DNA from: Rhynchonema sp. JSB1_4
Taxonomy: Eukaryota > Nematoda > Chromadorea > Monhysterida > Xyalidae
DNA length: 64,000 bases
Reading direction: 5' to 3'
NCBI GenBank assembly: GCA_030248065.1
Contig: JASAMV010001203.1
Coordinates: 1 to 64,000 of the forward strand
This document shows, piece by piece, positions 63,621 to 64,000 of this stretch. The notes under the pieces are model-generated. The model made no database searches. It had not been told where the DNA came from and saw only the letters and a list, made by a program, of their open reading frames with translations. Each line of letters starts with the position of its first letter. Within the stretch, counting starts at the first letter, position 1. Made by a program: the position numbers and the translations under genes.

Positions 63621-64000
63621 ATGGATTTATTCACATGTATTCTCACATCAATCGTGTGGGCCATATGTGACGGCGGTTATGTGTTCGTGGATCGCTCCAT
63701 AAATCGATACATTCAGTTTGTGAGTGCTCTTTTCCACACCTGTTTTGCGGTCATAGCTCTAGGTAGAGAAACCGGACGTCGTTCTTAGATTGCCACACCT
63801 TCGCAGCCAGGTGATGCACCAGATCATTATCAGTGGGCGACATTAAGGTTTCCTAACTTTGAAAGATAAACGACAAAAATTGAAACGTCATTGAATATTT
63901 TAGCGTTTCTGCGCGCCGTCCGAGACGTGCAAATCTCCGTACGAAGCGACAGCATTCAACTGTCGCTGTCATGAACAATACGTGTGTGCGGCTAGATCAA
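63621..64000 (+). CDS. Cysteine-rich secreted protein, first two exons (cut by right edge)
   Basis: Exon 1 (63621-63719) encodes MDLFTCILTSIVWAICDGGY and onward, a plausible signal peptide. The donor GTGAGTG follows at 63720 and the acceptor TTTTAG ends at 63903. Exon 2 (63904 to the edge) continues in phase 0: RFCAPSETCKSP, then CRCHEQYVCAARS, giving five cysteines within 27 residues (C-x5-C-x10-C-x1-C-x6-C). I do not recognise the family. The clean splice signals, phase match and dense cysteines support a real gene; function is not assignable. Confidence 0.6.

Overview
The window is nuclear DNA from an invertebrate animal. It contains intron-rich genes with short GT-AG introns and complete metazoan proteins: a CHD1 remodeler, an ERp57/PDIA3 disulfide isomerase, peptide O-xylosyltransferase with a WSC domain, and a DDHD phospholipase. 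Introns and spacers are packed with small DNA transposons. A Ly6-type protein ending in a CCC-x3-FCN signature and the short introns fit an ecdysozoan such as a nematode or tardigrade, but the species cannot be fixed from sequence alone.

Layout. Four genes run on the minus strand from the left edge: a DDHD1-like phospholipase A1 (5341 down to beyond the left edge), CHD1 (about 24988 to 6425), PDIA3/ERp57 (42692 to 27021; all 13 exons join in phase to 483 codons plus stop) and one xylosyltransferase copy (XYLT-L, 51211 to 43387). At 51.2-51.7 kb the orientation flips. A second xylosyltransferase (XYLT-R, 51693 to 57523) runs rightward on the plus strand, followed by a Ly6-like C-terminal exon (to 59772) and the first two exons of a cysteine-rich secreted protein cut by the right edge (63621 onward). 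About 3.8 kb between those last two holds no gene I can support.

The most notable structure is the head-to-head pair of xylosyltransferase genes, an inverted duplication with a 481-bp spacer. Homology starts at the ATG. Near-identical patches alternate with clearly diverged ones, as expected if old paralogues are being partly homogenised by gene conversion.

Mobile DNA. (1) TTAA-flanked foldback elements beginning TTAAAGG (T2/Kolobok-like) occur at 15.6, 19.8-21.0, 34.3-35.6 and 47.3-49.7 kb, three times as pairs sharing one TTAA. (2) hAT-type MITEs rich in G/C runs carry 8-bp target duplications at 22.7, 40.7, 41.7 and 53.9 kb. (3) A larger hAT remnant with a transposase C-terminal domain sits inside a 76/151-bp satellite that fills an 8.6-kb PDIA3 intron. 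(4) TA-flanked MITEs are at 1.0, 1.5, 38.8 and 46.2 kb. (5) A non-LTR retrotransposon tail lies at 29.6-30.1 kb. A possible ER-stress element lies upstream of PDIA3, and a decamer TGAAACATCA recurs 16 times, mainly in the phospholipase and xylosyltransferase genes.
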